Assembly (NCBI GenBank): GCA_002449955.1
Contig: DJYD01000062.1
Span: forward strand, 1-13,174
Source of the DNA: Lachnospiraceae bacterium UBA6987
GTDB taxonomy: Bacteria; Bacillota; Clostridia; Lachnospirales; Lachnospiraceae
Direction: 5' to 3'
Length of the DNA stretch: 13,174 bases
Positions 7,129 to 13,174 of the stretch are shown here, in pieces (the stretch's first letter is position 1; every line of letters begins with the position of its first letter). Under the pieces are notes generated by a model. It saw nothing but the letters and a program-made list of their open reading frames with translations, was not told the origin of the DNA and did no database searches. Position numbers and translations under genes: made by a program.

Positions 7129-7276
7129 AAAGTATTAAAATGAAGAAGGAGGGAGCTGATAACCAGCTCAGATTATGAAAAAACTCTTATCTGCCTCAGA
7201 GGATACCCTAACCATATGTTGATAATGTGAGGGGAATGTAATTGTTTTAGGCATAAAATGTGAACAAAATATGAAC

Positions 7277-7310
7277 GTCGCTCCAGCCTTATCTACAAGG
7301 CAGGAGCGGC
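7277..7310 (-). terminator. Probable terminator hairpin of the ABC operon
   Basis: Just past the last operon gene, arms at 7277-7290 and 7297-7310 pair over 13 of 14 positions (CGCTCC/GGAGCG and GCCTT/AAGGC around one A-A mismatch, plus a terminal G-C and a T-G wobble) with a 6-base loop. On the minus strand the tail is GTTCATATTTTG, only loosely T-rich, so it may act as an mRNA end or processing hairpin. The remainder of the 7129-7276 gap holds a small GAGCTG/CAGCTC hairpin and no convincing gene. Confidence 0.55.
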
Positions 7311-7320
7311 AGGGAAGATC

Positions 7321-8307
7321 CTAAACCATCATCCACAGCCAGTACGGCGGCAGAAATACGCGCAGTCTGGCAAGGAGCGGAATGATCAGAGACAGATCCG
7401 TATAGATGGGACAGACAGCAAGCGAGGTCAGGAGCAAAAACAGACAGAAAAGACCCTGCCAGTTTTGTCCGGGAAGCGCTTTCAGGATCAGTCCGAAGAT
7501 AAGCAGGAGCAGGATATAAAGCAGGAGCGGGAGCACGATATCCGGCCGCCCGCAGATAAGCGCGGCAGCGGATGCGGCAAGCCAGAGCAGAAGAGAGCGG
7601 ATCAAAGCGCCGGGCAGAAGCAGATTCTGCACGGCTTTCTTTTTGCCTGTGCGGGCGGCCAGGCGGCGCGTTTCGTCATAGAGCGGTTCGGCCGCCACAT
7701 AGAAAACCGAGGCGAACAGCAACAGAGAGATGGCGCCGGTAAAGAAACGTTCCTGCCTGTCAGTAAAGGCATTGACCCTGCCCTTCTCATTTAGAATTTC
7801 AAAGCTGAAAAGAGTGCCTGCGCCAATATTTTCATAATATGCATGCAGTATTTCTTCTTCAGACAGTCCGGACCCGTCCAGGGCGTCTGCCATGATATAC
7901 GGGGCATAGACACTGAAGAGTGCGGCTGCGGCATGCTCCTGCCACAGATCAGGCAGGAGAGCATTCGGCGATTTGATGAAACGGATGAGGCCCTCGGTGC
8001 TGCCTTCGCGCAGTGAGGCGGAAAGACGGCCGGGGAGGATCAAACCGGCGTCGGCATCGCCGCCTGCCACAGCTTCGTAAACGGCTTCTGCGCTTTCTCT
8101 GCGAACAAAGCCGGCTTCGTCAAGCAAGGCGGAAAGCCTTGCTGCGTCCGCATCAGCTTCTTCGCTTACGGCATATACGGGAGACGGAACAGCGACGTCA
8201 GCTGCCGCCCGCCGCGCAAAGACCGGAGCGATAAGGACTAAGAGCAGGAAGACAGAAAACCAGGGGGTGACCAGAAGGCGCTTGAAGCTGAAAAACAGGG
8301 CTTTCAT
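7321..8307 (-). CDS. ABC-2 type exporter permease, short paralogue
   Basis: 328-residue membrane subunit of an ABC exporter. Helix 1 is at about 14-31, followed by an extracytoplasmic domain of about 155 residues containing the pattern LxxAGxxxxAGLILPGRLSASL (near 80-100) shared with the upstream permease, then hydrophobic segments at about 188-207, 228-252, 257-277 and 283-300, and a final one near 304-328 that ends in PPYWLWMMV at the stop codon. This is the layout of the ABC-2 family (one helix, large outside domain, C-terminal bundle). Compared with its partner it stops about 50 residues early and lacks the last helix. ATG 8307 overlaps the upstream stop in ATGA, indicating translational coupling. 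It probably forms a heterodimer with the upstream permease, driven by the ATPase of the same operon. Substrate unknown. Confidence 0.82.
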   Translation of the reverse strand: MKALFFSFKRLLVTPWFSVFLLLVLIAPVFARRAAADVAVPSPVYAVSEEADADAARLSALLDEAGFVRRESAEAVYEAVAGGDADAGLILPGRLSASLREGSTEGLIRFIKSPNALLPDLWQEHAAAALFSVYAPYIMADALDGSGLSEEEILHAYYENIGAGTLFSFEILNEKGRVNAFTDRQERFFTGAISLLLFASVFYVAAEPLYDETRRLAARTGKKKAVQNLLLPGALIRSLLLWLAASAAALICGRPDIVLPLLLYILLLLIFGLILKALPGQNWQGLFCLFLLLTSLAVCPIYTDLSLIIPLLARLRVFLPPYWLWMMV

Positions 8308-9506
8308 TCGGCATTTCCTCCTGTCCGGACGGGGCGAAGCGTAAGCGCCCGGAGCGTCCAATATGTCAGGCCCACGGCAAGGAGCATGGCAAGTCCCATG
8401 CAGAGCCAGTCAGCTTCTCCGCCGAAAAGCGGAGCAAGGAAGGCTGCGGCAAGGCCGGAGGGCGTGAAGCGTCCGATCTCGGTCAGAAGGGGACTCAACA
8501 TGCTGCGGGGGACGATTCCGCCCGCAAGAAAGAGCCCTGCGGCAGAGACGGCTGTGATCAGCCCGAAGGAGGCGCTGCGGTCGGCGGTCAGTACGCACAG
8601 TGAAGAGACAAAGAGACTGACAAAAAGCAGTCCCAGGGAGGCGGAAAGGATCGTCAGAACCGTCAGCTTAAGCGGTATGAAGCGGCCAAGGCCGATCAGA
8701 AGAGCCGCACAGAAAACGAGCCGGAAGACAAACGGCAGGAGCCATTTGCCGAGAAAGAAGCTTTGCGGCGTGGCTTTTAATGCATAAAGCCTGGTCAGTA
8801 TGGAGGGCTCATTATCCGCCAGGTACAGGTTCATGAAAAAGAGCCCGCACAGCATGAAGAAGAGCACGAGCCAGGCCACCGCATAGTATGCCGTGAGGGT
8901 GAGGGACGTGCCGTCATAAGGGGTGACCTCCGGAATAATGGCATCGTCATACAGGGAGAGTGCCGCATCCATAAGGCCGGTATTGCTTTTGATCAGGAAA
9001 TTTTTTTCAAATTCACCGGACAGCTCGTGGCTCCAGATGAGCCGCTGGCCGGCAAAGACGCCGTACTGCCCTGCCGCAAGCAGGCGCTCCCCGAACAGGG
9101 CAACAGAGCCGACGATGTCAGCAGAGGCTGCTGCAGCTTCAGACAGAATGATGCGCCCCTTCGCTTCCCGGCCTACAGAGATATCGCTCAGATATCCTTT
9201 CGGAAGAACAACAATGGCGGCGCATTTGCCGTCATTTAACAGGGCAAGGGCTTCTTCTTCCGTGTCTGCGGTTTCGATATGCAGGAGGCTGTCAATATAG
9301 CTCTGCGCTTCGACCGTACTGATGGCAATGCGGCTGTAGAGCGAATCTTCATAGTCGACCAGAATCACTTCTGCACGTGCAGAGCCCTCCCCCGCGCTTT
9401 TCAGCACAGAAAGAGAAGCTGCAGCGATGACTGCAGCAAGCAGCAGGGATAAGACAAGCGCGGGGATTACCCCGCGCCTGAATAGGATTCCGTCTCTACG
9501 GAGCAT
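8304..9506 (-). CDS. ABC-2 type exporter permease
   Basis: 400-residue membrane subunit. Helix 1 is at about 13-34, followed by an outside domain at about 35-203 with the family-like stretch LLNDGKCAAIVVLPKGYLSD (90-108), then five hydrophobic segments at about 205-230, 250-273, 281-307, 312-333 and 365-387. The segment before the last helix, VPRSMLSPLLTEIGRFTPSG, corresponds to the C-terminal end of the downstream permease, so the two are paralogues. The ATG at 9506 has AAGGA six bases upstream. A small palindrome (GGGACA/TGTCCC, 9520-9533) lies in the 31-base gap after the ectodomain gene. The protein belongs to the ABC2_membrane_3-type group seen in drug, sodium, lipid and cell-surface exporters; which of these applies here cannot be read from the sequence. 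Confidence 0.87.
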   Translation of the reverse strand: MLRRDGILFRRGVIPALVLSLLLAAVIAAASLSVLKSAGEGSARAEVILVDYEDSLYSRIAISTVEAQSYIDSLLHIETADTEEEALALLNDGKCAAIVVLPKGYLSDISVGREAKGRIILSEAAAASADIVGSVALFGERLLAAGQYGVFAGQRLIWSHELSGEFEKNFLIKSNTGLMDAALSLYDDAIIPEVTPYDGTSLTLTAYYAVAWLVLFFMLCGLFFMNLYLADNEPSILTRLYALKATPQSFFLGKWLLPFVFRLVFCAALLIGLGRFIPLKLTVLTILSASLGLLFVSLFVSSLCVLTADRSASFGLITAVSAAGLFLAGGIVPRSMLSPLLTEIGRFTPSGLAAAFLAPLFGGEADWLCMGLAMLLAVGLTYWTLRALTLRPVRTGGNAE

Positions 9507-9537
9507 GTGAGATCCTTTCGGGACATGTGTCCCTGTT

Positions 9538-11133
9538 TTAATACATGGCGTCTTCTATCGCATCCCTGAGGTCCATGACAGCATCGCTGATGTCTTCCAG
9601 CAGAGCCTGCAGACCGTCTTCATCAAGACTTAAGATCTCGGTGGTTTTCGAGATCGTCGGAAGCTTGGCACTTTCATTTAAGGTGATTGTGGTGCCCAGA
9701 TCCTTGACGGTCATATAGCTGTATTCCAGCTTCTTTAAGGTGATCGTGGTGACCTTGTTCTTCTGGGTGAGCGTACCGGTCAGCTTGAGATTGATGTCAC
9801 TGCTGGTAAGACGGATGTCGCCGCTTGTTTTGTCCCAGCTGAGGCTCGCTGTCATCGTGGTATCGCGGTCATCCTTGACCTTGATCTTGGCGCTGAACTG
9901 CTCCTTGGTGTCTTCTTCTACCGTGTAGGTGAAGCTCTGCTTGCTGTACGAATCCTTGATGCTGTAAGCAATGTAAGTGGGATTCTTCCAATCAGGGCCG
10001 CCTTCAAAGCTGAGGACCTGGCGCCCATCATCGTTCTTAAGGGTGAGCTCGGCCTTTACAAGCTGTCCGTTGGATTTGTTGATATAGCATACGCAGGTGA
10101 TATCTAAGTCATCCTTGTCAATGTCAGCCATTTCGTCCAGACCGTCATCGATGGATTCAAAGAACTCATCAACAAAGTCTTCGGCGCTCTGATACTCATT
10201 TTCAAGCAGGGGACCATAGTTCTTGACGATGCCGTCGAAGAAGCTCTTCAGATTCTTGTCAGCCTTGGCCCATTTGAGGAGATCAGTCACCACGGCGGCT
10301 GTCTGTTTGCCGTCCAGAGTGATGGTGATGGCCGTGGTCTTGACATCCTTATCGCTGATGGAAATGGTCTCATTTTCCTTGCTGACTTCGGCATTCTTGT
10401 TCAGACTGTCGAGCAGGACCTTGGCAGCCGATTCGCCGATGGGCTTAAGCTGCTTTGCCAGTTCCTTCGCCGGGGCGATCGGACCGTTTTTCAGGCTGAC
10501 CAGCCAGTCATACACTTCTTCCGGAAGCGCGCTGTCACTGTCGCTGTTAGGATCCAGGAAGGATTTCGGAAGATTCTTGGCAATGTTTTTGAGATCAAGG
10601 CTGTAAGGCGTCTTGCCAAGGAGCGCATCGCAGGCAACAGCCAGCTGATCTTCCGAAACGAGAACGGTGCCGTTTACGATCGATTTGTTCTTGATCTGCG
10701 CATCCAGCTCGAGCGCGGCTTTGCCGTTCTTGGCGTCGGTGTAGCTGGTCGCATTGATCATCACCGGGAGTTCCATGCCGCCGGGAAGAACCTCTCCCAG
10801 CTTGGACAGATCAACACTGATATTTACGCTGCCTGCTTCGCCGACACTTTTAAGGACGGTGTAGTTGTTGTTTTTCTCCATGGCCTCTACCGCTTTTTTC
10901 ATGCTCAGAGCAGCCTTGTTGATGGGCTTTCCTCCGGCGATGGCACGGATGCCGAAAAAAGCTGCGGCGCCGATAACAAGTAAAGCGGCGATGAGCAGAA
11001 GCAGCTTCGGGAAACGCTTTTTCGGTTTTTCGGGTGCGGGCTGATAAGGCGGAACATTAGTCTGCTGAGGAGCAGGCTCCGCCGGGGTCGTAGTCTGGGG
11101 TTCGGTTACGCCAGAGTTGTCGAAATCGCTCAT
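9538..11133 (-). CDS. Membrane-anchored protein with large unrecognised ectodomain
   Basis: 531 residues. Residues 1-42 are a Pro/Thr/Gln-rich cytoplasmic tail ending in KPKKRFPK, 43-65 one membrane helix, and the rest (about 465 residues) an extracytoplasmic domain rich in Lys, Asp, Ser and Thr. It has many alternating hydrophobic/polar stretches that read as beta strands (for example TTAITITLDGKQTAAVVT) and helical segments between them. Cysteines are scarce. There is no signal-peptidase II lipobox, so it is a membrane-anchored protein rather than a lipoprotein. I do not recognise the family. The start at 11133 is favoured by AAGGAG six bases upstream; an in-frame ATG at 11151 overlapping the ATPase stop (ATGA) would add six residues. 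Placed between the ATPase and permease genes, it is probably an accessory, substrate-handling or sensing subunit of the transporter. Confidence 0.8.
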   Translation of the reverse strand: MSDFDNSGVTEPQTTTPAEPAPQQTNVPPYQPAPEKPKKRFPKLLLLIAALLVIGAAAFFGIRAIAGGKPINKAALSMKKAVEAMEKNNNYTVLKSVGEAGSVNISVDLSKLGEVLPGGMELPVMINATSYTDAKNGKAALELDAQIKNKSIVNGTVLVSEDQLAVACDALLGKTPYSLDLKNIAKNLPKSFLDPNSDSDSALPEEVYDWLVSLKNGPIAPAKELAKQLKPIGESAAKVLLDSLNKNAEVSKENETISISDKDVKTTAITITLDGKQTAAVVTDLLKWAKADKNLKSFFDGIVKNYGPLLENEYQSAEDFVDEFFESIDDGLDEMADIDKDDLDITCVCYINKSNGQLVKAELTLKNDDGRQVLSFEGGPDWKNPTYIAYSIKDSYSKQSFTYTVEEDTKEQFSAKIKVKDDRDTTMTASLSWDKTSGDIRLTSSDINLKLTGTLTQKNKVTTITLKKLEYSYMTVKDLGTTITLNESAKLPTISKTTEILSLDEDGLQALLEDISDAVMDLRDAIEDAMY

Positions 11134-11147
11134 AGTAGTCTCCTTCT

Positions 11148-11828
11148 TCATGATTGTGAACAGGCTGCGCAAAGGGCGCGGTATGCACTGTTCAGTCTAA
11201 TGGTTTCTTGTATCAGATCTCCGGATGAGCCAGAGAGATCAGCTTTTTCAAAAACCTGGGGAGCAGGGCTGCCCAAAAAGACCAGACGGTCGTAAAAGGC
11301 AGCAAATTCATCGACATCGTGGCCGACGTAGACGATGCTGCGCCCCTTTTTTTTGAGGTCCTGGATTAGTGCGAGCAGTTCGTCACGGTACTGGATGTCA
11401 AGGCCGGCGCAGGGCTCGTCAAACAGCAGGATCTCCGGATCGCCGAGCAGTGCGCAGGCAATGCTGACGCGTTTTTTGGTACCGCCGGAAAGTGCCGAAA
11501 CCTTCTTTTTCAGATAGCGCTCGATGCCGAATGGGAGAGCTTCAGGCACGGTTACCCCGGCAAGACCGGCAAAAAACCGGAGGTTGTCTGCGGTGCTCAT
11601 GTCTTCGAAGAGTGCAGTGCCCTGCGGCACGTAGCCGATGCGGCCTTTGACGCTTACCGTTCCCGATGCAGGCTTGAGCACTGCGGCGATCAGACTTAAA
11701 GCGGTCGATTTGCCGCTTCCGTTCGGACCGGCAAGCACCACGCACTCGCCCGGTGCAGCACTGAAGCTCAGGCGTTCAAGGAGCGGTTTGCGGTTATAGG
11801 AAAAGGTCAGGCCTTGTACGCTGAGCAT
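11148..11828 (-). CDS. ABC transporter ATP-binding protein
   Basis: 226-residue cytoplasmic ATPase that powers the two permeases encoded downstream. All nucleotide-site motifs are present: Walker A GPNGSGKST (34-42), Q-loop Gln69 (YVPQG), signature LSGGTKKR (113-120), Walker B ILLFDEP (133-139) with catalytic Glu138, D-loop AGLD (141-144) and switch His170 (VGHD). The C-terminus is short, without the extra domain of drug-type ABC-2 ATPases. GGAGG lies four bases before ATG 11828. It is first in the operon, and its stop overlaps a possible upstream start of the ectodomain gene. Pairing with ABC-2 permeases rather than a binding-protein importer indicates export. Confidence 0.95.
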   Translation of the reverse strand: MLSVQGLTFSYNRKPLLERLSFSAAPGECVVLAGPNGSGKSTALSLIAAVLKPASGTVSVKGRIGYVPQGTALFEDMSTADNLRFFAGLAGVTVPEALPFGIERYLKKKVSALSGGTKKRVSIACALLGDPEILLFDEPCAGLDIQYRDELLALIQDLKKKGRSIVYVGHDVDEFAAFYDRLVFLGSPAPQVFEKADLSGSSGDLIQETIRLNSAYRALCAACSQS

Positions 11829-11854
11829 GGTTCCTCCAGAGTATATTTTTAGTT

Positions 11855-11883
11855 ATTATAATCTATCGAAAAGTGATTTGCAA
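11855..11883 (-). promoter_or_regulatory. Sigma-A promoter of the ABC operon
   Basis: Minus-strand TTGCAA (11878-11883), 17-base spacer, perfect TATAAT (11855-11860). The start point would lie near 11848, giving a leader of about 20 bases ending in GGAGGAACC before the ATG. No other clear promoter is seen between the four minus-strand genes. Confidence 0.8.
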
Positions 11884-11897
11884 CGATTCTTTCGATA
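11864..11897. promoter_or_regulatory. Candidate operator: perfect 8-bp inverted repeat around the -35 box
   Basis: TATCGAAA (11864-11871) and TTTCGATA (11890-11897) are exact inverted copies separated by 18 bases. One half lies in the promoter spacer, the other just upstream of the -35, so a bound dimer or tetramer would cover the promoter. No regulator gene is adjacent, and I cannot assign the site to a named repressor family. Confidence 0.5.
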
Positions 11898-11989
11898 AAA
11901 CATCTTTTAATTAAAAAGCAGAATACACCGCATTCAACAATGAGATTTCTTTAAACGCCAAAGAATTGTTTTTTCCACTGAGGCAAATC

Positions 11990-12018
11990 TTGCGGCAGCG
12001 TGCAGATTGTGTTATATA
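11990..12018 (+). promoter_or_regulatory. Probable promoter of ddl
   Basis: TTGCGG (11990-11995), 17-base spacer, TATATA (12013-12018). Both boxes are imperfect; TATACT two bases further on could instead be the -10 but has no good -35. The leader would be about 35 bases. The 11898-11989 stretch between the divergent units is AT-rich and shows no gene. Confidence 0.5.
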
Positions 12019-12058
12019 TACTAAGAATACGAATAAGCAATGAAAGAGGTGTTTCCCA

Positions 12059-13120
12059 ATGAATAAACCTGTTGTTGCCGTCTTTTTCGGCGGTATGTCT
12101 TCTGAACATGATATTTCTTGCCTCTCGGCCGTGACTGTGGCAGGCGGCCTGGACCGCGAAAAGTACGATATGGTACTGGTGGGGATCACAAAGGAAGGCA
12201 AATGGCTCCTCGTTAAGAATATCGATGCGATGAAAGATGGATCCTGGCGGGAAAGCCGGGAGAAGGCTGCTTTGCTGCCCGATGCAAGCGAAAAGAGTCT
12301 GGTGATCACGGCGGAAGACGGCAGTATGCGTAAGCAGCGCATCGATGTGGCATTTCCGGTGCTGCACGGACGTTTCGGTGAGGACGGGACGATCCAGGGC
12401 CTGTTTGAGCTTGCAAAGATCCCGTATGTCGGCTGCGGTGTAGCGGCCTCAGCCGTGTGCATGGATAAGCTATATACCAAGGTGTTAGTGAAGGAGCTTG
12501 GCATTGCACAGGCGCGCCACATATCCTTTACGCATGACGAACTGGAGCGGGACGCTCAGGCGGCCGCGGCCAGGATCGAAGCGGAGTTTGCCTACCCGGT
12601 TTTTGTCAAGCCGACGGACGGCGGCTCCAGCCAGGGCGTGACCCGTGTGGAGAAGAGAGAAGCGCTCTCCCCTGCGCTGAAACTTGCCGCTTCGGAAGGG
12701 ACCCGCGTAATGGTGGAAGAAGCGATTGCCGGCCGCGAAGTGGAGTGTGCGGTCCTGAGCACGCCCGAGGGAACGAAGGCTTCCGGCGTGGGTGAGATCC
12801 GCGCAGCAGCTGAATTCTATGACTTTGAAGCCAAATACTCGAACCCGGATTCCGAGACCGATACGCACCCTGTCTTTCCTGAGGGCAAGGAAGACGAGAT
12901 CCGTGCAGACGCCGTGAAGATTTTTGAAGCGGTGGGCGGCTATGGGCTTTCCCGCGTGGATTTCTTCCTGGAAAACGGAACGAACAGGGTGGTTTTCAAT
13001 GAAGTCAATACCCTGCCGGGATTCACCTCCATCAGCATGTATCCGATGCTGTGGAGGGAAGCAGGCCTTCCGCTTGCGGAACTGCTGGATAAGCTGATCG
13101 AATCGGCGTACAGACGCTGA
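12059..13120 (+). CDS. ddl: D-alanine--D-alanine ligase
   Basis: Cytoplasmic ATP-grasp enzyme that makes the D-Ala-D-Ala dipeptide for peptidoglycan precursors. The 353 residues cover the family's usual length. Visible are the N-terminal substrate-site Glu16 in GGMSSEHDIS, HGRFGEDGTIQGL (103-115), ATP-contact Lys137 and Lys184 (FVKPTDGGSS), Ser191 of the Glu-Ser-Tyr triad, the omega-loop FYDFEAKY with Lys259-Tyr260, and the metal-binding RVDFF and NEVNTLPGFT (314-323). The omega-loop Lys-Tyr is the D-Ala-D-Ala type; VanA/VanB-type D-lactate ligases lack it, so ordinary Ddl rather than a resistance ligase is expected. ATG 12059 has GAGG (12046-12049) nine bases upstream. No murF or van genes are present. 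Sensitivity to D-cycloserine is a family property, not seen here. Confidence 0.96.
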   Translation: MNKPVVAVFFGGMSSEHDISCLSAVTVAGGLDREKYDMVLVGITKEGKWLLVKNIDAMKDGSWRESREKAALLPDASEKSLVITAEDGSMRKQRIDVAFPVLHGRFGEDGTIQGLFELAKIPYVGCGVAASAVCMDKLYTKVLVKELGIAQARHISFTHDELERDAQAAAARIEAEFAYPVFVKPTDGGSSQGVTRVEKREALSPALKLAASEGTRVMVEEAIAGREVECAVLSTPEGTKASGVGEIRAAAEFYDFEAKYSNPDSETDTHPVFPEGKEDEIRADAVKIFEAVGGYGLSRVDFFLENGTNRVVFNEVNTLPGFTSISMYPMLWREAGLPLAELLDKLIESAYRR

Positions 13121-13133
13121 AGAACGAGGATTA

Positions 13134-13174
13134 TAAAAAAACGCCGTCCCAGTGATATGTACCCTCTTTACTGG
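13134..13174 (+). terminator. Probable ddl terminator, cut by the window end
   Basis: An A-run (13135-13141) leads into CGCCGTCCCAGT. The last five bases of the window, ACTGG, are the reverse complement of CCAGT at 13149-13153 across a 16-base loop. If the sequence continued as GACGGCG plus T residues, this would be a symmetrical terminator acting in both directions. Only the first part is visible. Confidence 0.4.

Noticed and set aside
11911..12522. Minus-strand ORF of 203 codons overlapping the start of ddl
   Set aside because: Antisense to the well-supported ddl start; the translation is Ser/Pro-rich without motifs.
12059..13120. Van-type D-Ala-D-Lac or D-Ala-D-Ser resistance ligase
   Set aside because: The omega-loop FYDFEAKY keeps the Lys-Tyr pair of ordinary Ddl, and no vanH, vanX, vanT or regulator genes are nearby.
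13155..13174. Possible insertion-sequence end at the right edge
   Set aside because: The edge sequence is better explained as a terminator stem interrupted by the window end; no transposase or target duplication is visible.

Overview
The window looks like chromosomal DNA from a low-to-mid GC Bacillota (Firmicutes), most likely an anaerobic, gut-type member of the Clostridia or a relative. This rests on strong AGGAGG-type ribosome binding sites, several textbook sigma-A promoters with 17-base spacers, a formate--tetrahydrofolate ligase, a Bacillus/Clostridium-style ECF sigma factor and a CLC-F-like anion transporter. The genus cannot be read from the sequence. There are no rRNA or tRNA genes, no CRISPR array and no insertion sequence.

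Layout. (1) 58-3351, minus strand: two separately transcribed metabolic genes, a dihydrolipoyl dehydrogenase (own promoter at 1526-1554) and formate--tetrahydrofolate ligase fhs (own promoter, and a terminator between the two). Both can serve glycine/one-carbon metabolism. (2) 3471-4820, plus strand: an ECF sigma factor with a candidate self-recognised ECF promoter, and an overlapping gene for a single-pass membrane protein that is probably its anti-sigma factor. A bidirectional terminator at 4841-4870 separates it from the next unit. (3) 4902-7128: a CLC anion transporter (minus) and a TauE/SafE-family permease (plus), divergently transcribed from promoters that face each other and share one palindromic -10 box. 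The CLC leader carries a nested inverted repeat next to the start codon. (4) 7277-11897, minus strand: a four-gene operon encoding an ABC ATPase, a membrane-anchored protein with a large unrecognised ectodomain, and two related ABC-2 permeases. Its promoter is wrapped by a perfect 8-base inverted repeat that looks like an operator. (5) 11990-13174, plus strand: D-alanine--D-alanine ligase ddl, whose probable terminator is cut by the window edge.

Functionally the window mixes housekeeping genes (lpd, fhs, ddl) with envelope and ion-stress functions: ECF sigma/anti-sigma, anion exporter, TauE permease and ABC exporter. The least explained unit is the ABC operon with its ectodomain protein. The sigma/anti-sigma pair and the CLC/TauE promoter arrangement are also worth testing. 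None of these functions is proven by the sequence alone.
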